Shown here one piece after another: positions 11,501 through 19,800 of a stretch of DNA of 64,000 bases (its first letter is position 1; every line of letters starts with the position of its first letter). The notes beneath the pieces are model-generated. The model was not told the origin of the DNA, searched no databases, and was given only the letters and a program-made list of their open reading frames with translations. The position numbers and the translations under genes were made by a program. The DNA lies in the NCBI GenBank assembly GCA_965213575.1, contig CBDBZN010000016.1, positions 124,001-188,000 on the forward strand. The letters are read 5' to 3'. Source of the stretch: JAUHXS01 sp965213575 (lineage in GTDB: Bacteria > Bacteroidota > Bacteroidia > Chitinophagales > JAUHXS01).

Positions 11501-12227
11501 TAAAGGATTAACTTTAGATTATGAATTGAGAAGGACTAAAAATATTAGGTTAACTGCTAACTATACGCTTCAATTTGCAAATGGTACAGGATTAAGTGAA
11601 ACTTCAAATCTTACATTGGCTCAAGCAGCATTCAGACAGCAACAAGATTTAATTAGAACCATTTTGCCAACTAATGAAGATATTAGACATCGGCTTAATG
11701 CTACAATAGATTATCGTTTCGGTTCTGGCAAAGACTATAATGGCCCCCAATGGAAAATTAATGATCATAATATTTTAGAAAATACTGGAATCGGATTTTT
11801 TATCAGAACTTTTTCCGGAACACCATACACTCCTAGAGCGGTACCTTTGAGTGTGCAAGGTGGTGTTTCACAACGATCTCCAATCGAAGGCGGAATTAAT
11901 AGTGCTAGGTTACCATGGTATTTTGATTTATCAGGAAAAATAGAAAAAACATTTTTTACTGGATCTGAGACTTCGCAGAGAATAGTTGCTTGGAATATTT
12001 ACTTGCAAGTAAATAATATTTTGAATATTACAAATATTCGTACGGTCTATTCATTTACCGGAAGTCCGGATGATGATGGATTCTTAAGTTCTGAATTTGG
12101 GCAGCAACAAATTGAAGGCCAAGTGAATCCTGAATCATTTGTGGATCTATATAATATAGCAGTAAGAAATCCAAATGCATATTATTCTCCGCGTATTATT
12201 CGTTTAGGTTTAAATATCAATTTTTAA
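8562..12227 (+). CDS. TonB-dependent receptor with carboxypeptidase-regulatory-like N-terminal domain
   Basis: Outer-membrane TonB-dependent receptor of about 1221 residues. In order: signal peptide ending LLISTTTLFAQ; a carboxypeptidase-regulatory-like beta-sandwich (about residues 25-110, GEIQGVVKDEGSGESVPFAN); a plug domain with SIRGARANATQYVVDGVPV; and a long beta-barrel ending in the aromatic strand IIRLGLNINF. The ATG at 8562 starts the signal peptide; an upstream in-frame TTG at 8538 is less likely. A near-consensus TATCTTG lies just before it. It is followed after 9 bases by the 1325-residue surface protein and then by a PorV-like barrel, so the three form an operon. There is no adjacent SusD, so it is not a classic SusCD pair. 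The substrate is unknown. Confidence 0.88.
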   Translation: MINKYISLLAFLLISTTTLFAQSGEIQGVVKDEGSGESVPFANIIAEQDGIQIMGTVTDFDGKYALKPLTPGKYDIKVSYQGKVSEVSGVLVIADESRFVDISINSAQILQEVVIWEDPLVDPGNTVQGKTLSKQDIQNLPVRSIGGVASLSAGFGVNGSIRGARANATQYVVDGVPVSGVPNIPQNAIEQMNVITGGVPAKYGDVAGGVINITTSGATSRFKAGFQGLTSQFLDPYRYNLANVSLSGPLLFKDRKSDEKKTLLGFFIVGEYLYQRDPNPSILGAYKVKEETLQEIQASPLLPSRTGSGADYRAEYIEDQDIEFQKFRPNANSNQFSLQSRFTLALSELTNVEFTAGYVYQDFLNYSFSNMLFNSQNNAQVIGHNIRTSAKFRQNFRDEQEEDEANASYLKNPYYEVQVSYIKDLQEVKNPTYGDDFFKLGYVGEFDFITSPNYTYGQDTASGNFAYLLQGEQVERIDFTPSDLNPELAAYTNDYYSFINSEPTLLSDISGNRGLINGGNPTSVYQLWSPPNPFGGYSKSNDDQYRFRIDGSVDIQKPGSTERNKHAIEFGLQYEQRVERFYAIAPNSLWGIMRTSVNAHIQDLDRSNPQYVYDENGVFQDTINYNRLFLPEQQTFFDRNLRTKLGLNPDGQEILYIDEYAPETFSLDMFSADNLLNNMYQGGALNYYGYDHTGKRLKSQPTLDDYFNKEDENGNFERGAPAFSPIYTAAYIQDKFNFRDLTFRAGVRIDRYDANQPVLKDPYSLYNIQTAGEVSEINGNAVVHPTAIGDDFKVYVNDLTNPTQILGYRSRDVWFDSEGNEVKNSDVLTENTTSNRITPYLVDFKNADNLELSAESFEDYEPQVNIMPRLAFSFPVSDEALFFAHYDVLVQRPPAFASRFVPMEYDYLERVQGAVVNNPNLLPQQTISYELGFTQALSEASVLTISAYYRELRNQVQVVPLKNAFPVNYITYGNIDFATVKGLTLDYELRRTKNIRLTANYTLQFANGTGLSETSNLTLAQAAFRQQQDLIRTILPTNEDIRHRLNATIDYRFGSGKDYNGPQWKINDHNILENTGIGFFIRTFSGTPYTPRAVPLSVQGGVSQRSPIEGGINSARLPWYFDLSGKIEKTFFTGSETSQRIVAWNIYLQVNNILNITNIRTVYSFTGSPDDDGFLSSEFGQQQIEGQVNPESFVDLYNIAVRNPNAYYSPRIIRLGLNINF

Positions 12228-12236
12228 TTAAATATT

Positions 12237-15200
12237 ATGAGGAAAGAACTTTTAGTAACTTTATGCTTCAGTGTATTAGCTATTGCTAATGCTATTTCGA
12301 AAGAAAATGCAGGCCAGCAGCCCAGTACTACTAAGACTTATAAAGTATTAGCAGAAGATTGTGATCCGGCAACTTCTCAGATTGATCTGGATATTAATAA
12401 TGTGAGAGCTAGGATATTAGGTGGAGGTGATTTTTGGTGGGATTTAAATGTCGCTAAATATGAAGTACCTAAAATACCTGATGGTAGTGATGAAACTCCA
12501 GTTAGCTCTTTATTCGCCGGGTCGGTATGGGTTGGAGGTATAGATGAGAATCAACAATTAAAGATGGCTGCTCAGACCTATAGACAATCAGGGAATGATT
12601 TTTGGCCCGGTCCATTAGATGAAAATGGAGTAGTAGATAAAGCAACTTGTGATCAATTTGACCAACATTGGAAAGTAAATGGAGAAGATATTGACCAATT
12701 TAGGGCTGATTATGAAGCAGGTGTTATCACTCCTGAATCAGATCCTTCTAGTGTACCTCTTTCTATTTTAAAATGGCCGGGTTCTAACAATCCTTATTTA
12801 GATAATATAACTTTTCCTGAAGATCGAAAATATGCGCCTTTTTATGATGTATCGGATGATGGCATTTATGATCCTTTAGATGGTGATTACCCTACCTTAG
12901 ATTATAGTGGAAGTGGTACAGCAGAAGAAGGGGTTTATGCCGATCAAATGATCTGGTGGGTATATAATGACCGAGGAAATATTCACACAGAAACAAATGG
13001 TATATCAATTGGTTTAGAAGTTCAAGCACTGGCGTTTGCTTTTAAAACCAATGACGAACGCAATGATATGACTTTTTACAAATACCGATTAATCAATAAA
13101 TCAACGACTGTATTAAACGAAACTTATATGGGCGTTTGGTGTGATGCTGACTTAGGTTATCACTTAGATGATTTTGTAGGATGTGATACCAGTCGGGATT
13201 TAGGCATTTGTTATAATGGAGATGCTGACGATGAAGGAGCTACCGGTTATGGTGAAAATCCACCTTTAGTAGGCGTTGATTATTTTCAGGGCCCTACTGT
13301 AGTACAGACTAATTCAAGCGGGAACGACACTACTATTCAGTTAGGTATGTCTTCATTTTTATATTATGATAATGATTTTACAGTTACAGGTAATCCTACT
13401 CAAGCAACACACTATTATGGATATTTATCCGGCTCTTGGAAAGATGGTTCGCCATTTCTATTTGGAGGAGGTGGACATGCTTCTAATGGCGGTGATATTA
13501 ATAGGCCGTTTAATTTTATGTTCCCTAGTGATCCAACGAACAGAAGCTCTGATGCTTGGTCAGAATGTAACACAGATGGAAATGGTGCAAAAAACCCTAC
13601 AGCTGATAGAAGGTTTTTACAGTCTTCGGGCCCTTTTACTTTAGACCCCGGAGCGGTGAATGAAATTATTATTGGCGTAGTATGGGTAAGGCCGGTTGGC
13701 ATTTATCCTTGTCCACCGTTTAGTGCTTTACAGAATGCTTCTGATAAAGCTCAAGTATTGTTTGATAGTAATTTTAAGATTATTGATGGCCCCGATGCGC
13801 CGGATATGACTATAAGAGAACTGGATCAAGAATTGATTATTGCGTTGTCTAATGATGAAAATTCCAACAATTTTAGAGAAAGTTATGCAGAAGTAGATGC
13901 GACTATTACTGCAGGGATAGAACTGGCAGATAATGTAGTGGATCCTAACCTTAATCCTGATGATACTGCGTATGTTTTTCAGGGGTATATAGTGTACCAA
14001 TTAAAAAACTCTACAGTTACTTCTTCCGATTTTGGTAATCCGAGTTTAGCTAGAGTTGTTGCTCAAGTAGATGTAAAAGATCAAATTACAAAACTCGTAA
14101 ATTATGAATTTGATCCGGAAGTAGGTGCCTTGGTACCCACATTAAAAGTTACCGGTAAAAACGAAGGAATTACTAAAACTTTTAGAATTACAAATGATGC
14201 ATTTGCAGAAGGCAATTCGACTTTAGTAAATTATAAAAATTATTATTTTAGTGTTATTTCCTATGCCACTAACGAATACTTGCCATTTGATCCGGCTAGA
14301 AGAGATACTTTAGATAATATAATTACAGGGCAAGCTGTACCATTTTTAGCAGGTAGAAAAAATGTACAACTGTATACGGCCATCCCTCATGCTCCATTAG
14401 CGGAAGCATATGGTACGCAGCTAAATGCAGCTTATGGTGACGGCCCGCAAATAAAACGATTAGATGGTTCCGGTAACGGAGGCATTGCTTTAAGTTTTAC
14501 TCCTGAAACAGAGAGTCAGATCGTAGAATTTGCAGAAAACGAACAGCCTGTTTATATGGGAGGAGCAGGCCCTTTTAAAGTATTTGTATATGATCCTATC
14601 AAAGTACCTGCTGATGACTTTGTGTTATACATTAAAGATACTATTTCTGATGATCTGGATGATGAAGATATTTTAAGTGACTCTGCCTATTGGATATTAG
14701 AGCGCAAAAGTGACGGTAAAATATTTCAATTTGAAAACACTATCGGTGAGGGGGGAGAATATATTATTGATGAGTTAGGACTAGTGATAGAAGTAGAGCA
14801 GCAATTAAATCCGGGCTATAAACCTGGAGATTCAAATAATATACCTATAGGAAATGGCCTAATAGAAACAGAGTTGCATGATGCTTTCATTGTAGACAAT
14901 GAATTTGATTCATGGCTAACTGGCATGGCAGATGCAGATATAAATGGTGCTACTGCAGATGTAGGATTTAGAAATTGGATCAGGTCCGGTACTTTTATAG
15001 ATGGTGATGGCAGCCCATATAATAGTAGTGATTATCAGATTTCTATAAATGTGAATGGATCAAACGCTATTAGGTTTAAAGACCCTAACGAAGTGTATGA
15101 AGATTTACATGGTGGGCAATGGGCACCATACAGCCTGTCATCATATCATGATAATGGGTTATCATTTGGTCAAAATGTGGCTACTTATAAATTGGATATT

Positions 15201-16214
15201 TTGCAAAGTGTAGATATAGTGTTTACTGCTGATAAAAGCAAGTGGAGCAGATGCCCGGTAGTGGAAACAGGGGATAGGCCAGGATTGTCAGAAGGAGAGG
15301 TAGCTAATTTAGATTTACGTGATCATGCGGGGCTTAATTTAGATGGTACTTACAGCACTAATTCTGCAGATGATGGGATGGGTTGGTTTCCGGGATATGC
15401 TATTAATCTGGAAACCGGAGAACGATTAAATATTTTCTATGGAGAAAGTTCATTTTTAGTGGGAGACAATGGTAATGATATGATATGGAACCCTACAGAC
15501 AGGCTTTTTACTTCGTTAGGTGAAGTAAAAATAGGGGGTAAGCATTTTATTTATGTGCACAATTCTAAATATGATGAAGGAGACGATTTACATGATGATA
15601 TTAAAGATGGAGGAACCGACAAACGCCAGGCTTATCAATCCGTTATGTGGACATCGCCTGCTATGGCTACATATCTTAATAGCTTTGAAGACGGTTTAAT
15701 ACCTACAGAAACCAGAGTTTCTTTAAGGGTTACGAAACCTTATATAAAGGAGACTATAACCGGAGAGAATAATGGCCTGCCGATGTACGCTTTTTCTACG
15801 CGAGATTTAGCTCCGGAAAAGAATTCAGGAGAAGTGGCTGAAACCATATTAGATGCTATGAATATTGTGCCTAATCCGTATTATGCTTTCTCTCAGTATG
15901 AGAATTCTCAATTAGAAAATCGAGTAAAGATCACCAACTTACCACCTAAATGTGTAGTAACAATCTACACTGTTGATGGAGCTTTAGTAAGGCGATTCTT
16001 AAAAGATGATATTTCTAATGATGAAGGGCTGGTAAATGAAGAAAATGCAGGAGAAGCTAGAAATCCGGTTGCCTTAGATTGGGATTTAAAGAATTTTGCC
16101 GGAGTTCCTATTTCCAGTGGTATGTACATCATCCATGTAGATGCGAATAATATAGGAGAGCGTACCATTAAGTTTATGTGTATCATGAGGCCTATTGACT
16201 TAGACTCATTTTAA
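12237..16214 (+). CDS. Large exported surface protein, probable T9SS substrate
   Basis: 1325 residues with an N-terminal signal-like segment (MRKELLVTLCFSVLAIANAIS). It is acidic and rich in Asp, Asn, Gly and Tyr, and contains modules such as FAGSVWVGGID and DGIYDPLDGDYPTLD. The C-terminal 120 residues, from IVPNPYYAFSQYE through TIYTVDGALVRRF to GVPISSGMYIIHVDA, have the shape of a T9SS sorting domain, followed by a short tail ending MRPIDLDSF. I recognise this as a recurrent Bacteroidota protein encoded between a TonB receptor and a PorV-like gene, but its function is not known to me. Gaps of 9 and 11 bases to its neighbours indicate one operon. Antisense and alternate-frame ORFs inside it are shadows. 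Confidence 0.75.
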   Translation: MRKELLVTLCFSVLAIANAISKENAGQQPSTTKTYKVLAEDCDPATSQIDLDINNVRARILGGGDFWWDLNVAKYEVPKIPDGSDETPVSSLFAGSVWVGGIDENQQLKMAAQTYRQSGNDFWPGPLDENGVVDKATCDQFDQHWKVNGEDIDQFRADYEAGVITPESDPSSVPLSILKWPGSNNPYLDNITFPEDRKYAPFYDVSDDGIYDPLDGDYPTLDYSGSGTAEEGVYADQMIWWVYNDRGNIHTETNGISIGLEVQALAFAFKTNDERNDMTFYKYRLINKSTTVLNETYMGVWCDADLGYHLDDFVGCDTSRDLGICYNGDADDEGATGYGENPPLVGVDYFQGPTVVQTNSSGNDTTIQLGMSSFLYYDNDFTVTGNPTQATHYYGYLSGSWKDGSPFLFGGGGHASNGGDINRPFNFMFPSDPTNRSSDAWSECNTDGNGAKNPTADRRFLQSSGPFTLDPGAVNEIIIGVVWVRPVGIYPCPPFSALQNASDKAQVLFDSNFKIIDGPDAPDMTIRELDQELIIALSNDENSNNFRESYAEVDATITAGIELADNVVDPNLNPDDTAYVFQGYIVYQLKNSTVTSSDFGNPSLARVVAQVDVKDQITKLVNYEFDPEVGALVPTLKVTGKNEGITKTFRITNDAFAEGNSTLVNYKNYYFSVISYATNEYLPFDPARRDTLDNIITGQAVPFLAGRKNVQLYTAIPHAPLAEAYGTQLNAAYGDGPQIKRLDGSGNGGIALSFTPETESQIVEFAENEQPVYMGGAGPFKVFVYDPIKVPADDFVLYIKDTISDDLDDEDILSDSAYWILERKSDGKIFQFENTIGEGGEYIIDELGLVIEVEQQLNPGYKPGDSNNIPIGNGLIETELHDAFIVDNEFDSWLTGMADADINGATADVGFRNWIRSGTFIDGDGSPYNSSDYQISINVNGSNAIRFKDPNEVYEDLHGGQWAPYSLSSYHDNGLSFGQNVATYKLDILQSVDIVFTADKSKWSRCPVVETGDRPGLSEGEVANLDLRDHAGLNLDGTYSTNSADDGMGWFPGYAINLETGERLNIFYGESSFLVGDNGNDMIWNPTDRLFTSLGEVKIGGKHFIYVHNSKYDEGDDLHDDIKDGGTDKRQAYQSVMWTSPAMATYLNSFEDGLIPTETRVSLRVTKPYIKETITGENNGLPMYAFSTRDLAPEKNSGEVAETILDAMNIVPNPYYAFSQYENSQLENRVKITNLPPKCVVTIYTVDGALVRRFLKDDISNDEGLVNEENAGEARNPVALDWDLKNFAGVPISSGMYIIHVDANNIGERTIKFMCIMRPIDLDSF

Positions 16215-16225
16215 ATTAATTCAAT

Positions 16226-17278
16226 ATGATCAAGTATAGAATATTATTAATATCAATAGTTTTTTTCAACATTGCAATAAGTGGTTTTGCAGGTAATAAA
16301 GACAGGCAAGGAGAATCAGGAGCAGGTCATCTAGTGATAAACCCATGGGCAAATAGTGCCGGATGGAATGGATTAAATACCGCTAATATTAGAGGTATCG
16401 AAGCTATGCGTTTAAACGTGGCGGGTTTAGCTGACATACGTCAAACAGAACTTGCTTTTTCCCATACTATTTACTTACAAGGTGCAGATATTAATATTAA
16501 TACCATAGGTATAGGACAAAGAGTAGGGGCTTCTGGAGCAGTTGGTGTAAGTATTATGTCGATGGATATGGGAGAGATTGATGTGACTACTACCGATAAT
16601 CCTGATGGAGGCCTTGGTACATTTTCTCCTAGGTTTACTAATATTGGTGTTTCCTATGCACGAATTTTTTCTAATAGCATCAAAGGCGGTTTTACCCTTC
16701 GTATCGTATCGGAATCCATCTCAGATGCTAGCGCTATTGGACTTGCTTTAGATGGAGGATTCCAATACACCACCGGGCCTAGAGATAATATTAGATTTGG
16801 GCTTTCAGTAAGAAATGTTGGAACACCTATGAAATATACAGGAGCAGGCTTGACTTTTAGGGGAGAACCTGATTTAGACCCGGGAAAAAGTTACCAACAA
16901 ACGCTGCTTCAACCTAGTAACAATTATGAATTACCATCTTTATTAAATATTGGATTAGCATACGATTTTTTAACGGATACTGCTTATAGATTTACCTTAG
17001 TCGGAAACTTTACTTCTAATGCATTTGGTAGAGATCAAGTAGGTTTAGGCGGAGAGTTTTCTCTTCATGAAAGGTTTATGTTCAGAGTAGGGTATCGATA
17101 TGAGCAAGGTATTTTTGATCAATCAGAACGTACAACAGTGATGACCGGTTTTGCCGGTGGTTTTTCGGTAAGATTACCCATATCTAGTAAAGGAACAAAC
17201 GTAACTTTAGATTATGCGTATAGAACTACTAATCCATATAAAGGCATACACAATATAGGTTTTCGCTTAGCCTTATAA
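16226..17278 (+). CDS. PorV/PorQ family outer-membrane beta-barrel protein
   Basis: 350 residues: a signal peptide ending ISGFAG, then the PorV/PorQ-type start (GESGAGHLVINPWANSAGWNG, RGIEAMRLNVAGLA), alternating beta-strands and a terminal strand ending IGFRLAL. Known PorV binds T9SS cargo sorting domains and shuttles them to the sortase PorU; PorQ paralogues act in the attachment complex. Its place 11 bases after a large sorting-domain protein suggests a dedicated partner for that cargo, which is inference. It may instead be a paralogue unrelated to general T9SS export. A strong hairpin follows at 17304-17333. Confidence 0.82.
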   Translation: MIKYRILLISIVFFNIAISGFAGNKDRQGESGAGHLVINPWANSAGWNGLNTANIRGIEAMRLNVAGLADIRQTELAFSHTIYLQGADININTIGIGQRVGASGAVGVSIMSMDMGEIDVTTTDNPDGGLGTFSPRFTNIGVSYARIFSNSIKGGFTLRIVSESISDASAIGLALDGGFQYTTGPRDNIRFGLSVRNVGTPMKYTGAGLTFRGEPDLDPGKSYQQTLLQPSNNYELPSLLNIGLAYDFLTDTAYRFTLVGNFTSNAFGRDQVGLGGEFSLHERFMFRVGYRYEQGIFDQSERTTVMTGFAGGFSVRLPISSKGTNVTLDYAYRTTNPYKGIHNIGFRLAL

Positions 17279-17289
17279 CAAACTTTTTT

Positions 17290-17297
17290 TATCTTTG
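17290..17297 (+). promoter_or_regulatory. Probable greA promoter -7 element (TAnnTTTG)
   Basis: TATCTTTG matches the Bacteroidota -7 consensus TAnnTTTG exactly. It lies 12 bases after the PorV-like stop codon and 70 bases before the greA ATG. No clear TTG -33 element is visible at the usual spacing, so strength is uncertain. Confidence 0.5.
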
Positions 17298-17303
17298 TAT
17301 ATT

Positions 17304-17333
17304 GAAACGTTTCCCATTCATGGGAAACGTTTC
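17304..17333 (+). terminator. Perfect 13-bp hairpin followed by a T-rich stretch
   Basis: Arms gaaacgtttccca (17304-17316) and tgggaaacgtttc (17321-17333) pair perfectly around a 4-base loop, followed by ttttgttt. This looks like a factor-independent terminator for the TonB-receptor/PorV operon. It starts about 7 bases after a perfect TAnnTTTG element, so it may also form the 5' end of the greA transcript. Confidence 0.6.
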
Positions 17334-17366
17334 TTTTGTTTAAATGAATTTTTCAAAATTATAGTC

Positions 17367-17840
17367 ATGGCTAATTATACTTATTTTACGGAAGAAGGGC
17401 TCAAAAAAATTCGTGAAGAATTGAAAGAGTTAAAAACCAAGGGTAGGGCAAATATGGCAAAGCAGATACAGGAAGCTCGTGAGAAGGGAGACTTGTCTGA
17501 AAATGCAGAATACGATGCAGCAAAAGAAGCTCAGGGCATGTTAGAAAAGAAAATATCTGAAATGGAGGCTAAAGTGTCTAATGCAAAGGTTATTGATAAA
17601 GATAAATTAGATGCTTCTAAAATTATGTTGTTATCAAACGTAGCGTTAGAAAATATTCAAAATGGAAACAAAATTAATTATCAAGTAGTACCTGAAGCCG
17701 AAGCTGATGTTAAAGCTAAAAAAATATCGGTATCATCTCCGATAGGTAAAGGATTATTGGGAAAAAAAGTAGGCGAAGTAGCTGAAATAGCTGTACCAAG
17801 CGGTATGATCAAATTTAAAATATTGGATATAAGCCTATAA
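17367..17840 (+). CDS. greA: Transcription elongation factor GreA
   Basis: Cytosolic factor that rescues backtracked RNA polymerase by stimulating transcript cleavage. It has 157 residues, normal for GreA. The N-terminal coiled coil (TEEGLKKIREELKELKTKGR) carries the acidic tip in EKGDLSENAEYDAAKE, and the C-terminal FKBP-like domain contains SPIGKGLLGKKVGEVAEIAVPSG. The ATG at 17367 fits the family N-terminus; an upstream in-frame TTG would add a non-homologous leader. The HIT gene follows after 9 bases, so the two are probably co-transcribed. Confidence 0.96.
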   Translation: MANYTYFTEEGLKKIREELKELKTKGRANMAKQIQEAREKGDLSENAEYDAAKEAQGMLEKKISEMEAKVSNAKVIDKDKLDASKIMLLSNVALENIQNGNKINYQVVPEAEADVKAKKISVSSPIGKGLLGKKVGEVAEIAVPSGMIKFKILDISL

Positions 17841-17849
17841 AATTTCACT

Positions 17850-18248
17850 ATGTCAAGCATTTTTACAAAAATTATAAAAGGGGAGCTGCCCTGTCATAAA
17901 ATTGCAGAAAGTAAAGACTTTTTTGCTTTTCTAGATATTAAACCTTTGAAAGCCGGCCATACTTTGATAGTGCCTAAAAAAGAAGTGGATTATATTTTTG
18001 ACTTACCTAATGAATTATTAGGGCAGCTACATATTTTTAGTAAGAGTGTAGCAAAAGCTATTGAAAAAGCTGTGCCTTGTAAAAGGATTGGTATGTCGGT
18101 GATAGGACTAGAAGTTCCACATGCTCATATCCATTTAATTCCTATCAATGATGTAGGAGATATGAATTTTGATAAACATAAAGTAGATATTTCTGAAACC
18201 GAATTAGCGGATATTGCTTCAGCAATCAGGAGTAGTTATACTGCATAA
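17850..18248 (+). CDS. HIT family nucleotide-binding protein (HinT-like)
   Basis: 132 residues of the histidine-triad superfamily, nucleotide hydrolases or transferases such as AMP-lysine or AMP-NH2 hydrolases. The signature HAHIHLIP is at about residues 91-98, and the N-terminus FTKIIKGELPCHKIAE with FLDIKPLKAGHTLIVPK is typical. It directly follows greA, an arrangement I recognise from other Bacteroidota. Substrate is unknown. Confidence 0.92.
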   Translation: MSSIFTKIIKGELPCHKIAESKDFFAFLDIKPLKAGHTLIVPKKEVDYIFDLPNELLGQLHIFSKSVAKAIEKAVPCKRIGMSVIGLEVPHAHIHLIPINDVGDMNFDKHKVDISETELADIASAIRSSYTA

Positions 18249-18322
18249 TACTAAAGATGAATAAGTCGAGATATTTGCCGAATTGATAATCAATCTTATT
18301 TCACTTTTTTAAAGTCTTAAGC

Positions 18323-19594
18323 TTATATAACATCTAGCCCAATATCTTTTCTGAAATATTTGCCTTCAAACGTTATGATAGTAGCATTTTGGTTAGAAAA
18401 AGTTAAAGCCTCTGCTATATCTTTTCCAAAAGCGGTGACAGCTATAACTCTCCCACCCGAAGTTGTCACTTGATCATTTTGTAGTTTAGTACCCGCATGG
18501 AAAACAATACAATTGTTTGTTTTATGTAAGTTGTTGATAACTTTTCCTTTTTGATAATCTTCAGGATAACCACCGGAAGCTAAAACAATAGTAGCAGCAA
18601 CTTCAGGTATTTCTTGGAAATTTTTTTCATGGAGATTACCTTGTGCTACTCCTTCAAATAGTTCTACAAGATCATTCTTAATACGCGGAATTACTACTTC
18701 CGTTTCTGGATCGCCCATTCTTACATTGTATTCTATCACATAAGGTTGATCTCCTACTAAAATCAGTCCGATATAAATAAAACCTTTATAGATTAATTGC
18801 TCTTTCTGAAGCCCCTTTATAGTAGGAATAATAATTTCCTGCTCCACTTTGTTTAATAATTCTTGGTCTACAAACGGCACAGGTGATATAGCTCCCATGC
18901 CACCGGTATTTAATCCGGTGTCACCTTCGCCTATTCTTTTATAATCTTTAGCATTTGGTAGAATTGTATAGTTTTTTCCGTCGGTAAGGACAAATACAGA
19001 GAACTCCATTCCTTTTAAAAATTCTTCTACCACTACTTTGTTACTTGCAGGGCCAAATTTGCCATCGAGCATATTTTTAAATTCCTTTTTAGCTTCTTCG
19101 ACAGACTCACAGATTAAAACACCTTTGCCGGCAGCCAGCCCATCAGCCTTTAATACTATAGGGGCAGTTTGTTGTGTTAGAAAATCTAACCCTTCTTGTA
19201 AATTACTTTTGTCAAAGGATTTATATGCAGCAGTAGGAATATTATATTTTTGCATAAACTGCTTAGAAAAATCTTTGCTCCCTTCCAACTGTGCTGCAGC
19301 TTTCGAAGGCCCTATTATAGAAATAGCACTGAGTTCATCATCACTTGTGAAATAATCGTAAATACCCTTAACTAACGGTGCTTCAGGGCCTACCACGACC
19401 ATATTAATATTTTTTTGAATGCAGAATTTTTTGATCGCTTCAAAATCTTCTATTTCAATAGCTATGTTTTCTCCGCAATTTTGTGTGCCCGCATTACCGG
19501 GTGCTATGTATAATTGACTGCATTTTGGGCTTTGTGCAATTTTCCATGCAAATGCGTGCTCTCTTCCTCCTGATCCTAATATTAGTATATTCAT
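18323..19594 (-). CDS. purD: Phosphoribosylamine-glycine ligase PurD
   Basis: Second step of purine synthesis: ATP-dependent joining of glycine to phosphoribosylamine. It has 423 residues. The N-domain starts NILILGSGGREHAFAWK; the ATP-grasp region includes VLKADGLAAGKGV, the Gly-rich loop NTGGMGA and EYNVRMGDPETEVV. It is separated from the upstream thiD by a palindrome-rich 204-base gap, so the two are probably not one transcript. purH and guaB are about 15 kb away. Confidence 0.96.
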   Translation of the reverse strand: MNILILGSGGREHAFAWKIAQSPKCSQLYIAPGNAGTQNCGENIAIEIEDFEAIKKFCIQKNINMVVVGPEAPLVKGIYDYFTSDDELSAISIIGPSKAAAQLEGSKDFSKQFMQKYNIPTAAYKSFDKSNLQEGLDFLTQQTAPIVLKADGLAAGKGVLICESVEEAKKEFKNMLDGKFGPASNKVVVEEFLKGMEFSVFVLTDGKNYTILPNAKDYKRIGEGDTGLNTGGMGAISPVPFVDQELLNKVEQEIIIPTIKGLQKEQLIYKGFIYIGLILVGDQPYVIEYNVRMGDPETEVVIPRIKNDLVELFEGVAQGNLHEKNFQEIPEVAATIVLASGGYPEDYQKGKVINNLHKTNNCIVFHAGTKLQNDQVTTSGGRVIAVTAFGKDIAEALTFSNQNATIITFEGKYFRKDIGLDVI

Positions 19595-19670
19595 ATTTAT
19601 CTCACAAAATAAATAAAATAAAGAGGCCTTAGCAAAAAGATATGTGATTAAATCATTTTAAACTTCTTAC

Positions 19671-19709
19671 ATCACCCCTTCAAGGGTTTCAAACCCTTGA
19701 AGGGGTGAT
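19671..19709. repeat. Palindrome, family 2 (CCTTnnAGG-GGTTT)
   Basis: A perfect inverted repeat with 19-base arms and one central C, at 19671-19689 and 19691-19709. The inner part is GGGTTT-c-AAACCC. The same inner layout recurs at 57149-57181. It lies 11 bases from a family 1 repeat in the purD-thiD gap. Confidence 0.75.
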
Positions 19710-19720
19710 CGAAAGTGTTT

Positions 19721-19800
19721 AGTGAGCGGGTGACTCCGTAATTACTTAAAAAAATCTTACTCAAATCCAATGCCTTCGATTAAGAAGTCACCTGTTCACT
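19721..19800. repeat. REP-like inverted repeat, family 1 (GTGACT core)
   Basis: The left arm agtgagcgggtgact (19721-19735) is identical to 1927-1941. The right arm agtcacctgttcact (19786-19800) pairs along its whole length in RNA if two G-U pairs are allowed. The right arm overlaps the last bases of thiD, whose stop codon spans 19799-19801. Confidence 0.65.

Noticed and set aside
13366..14000. Several 90-95 residue ORFs within the 1325-residue surface protein gene on both strands
   Set aside because: Composition reflects the other-frame reading of the real gene; no ribosome-binding or domain support.
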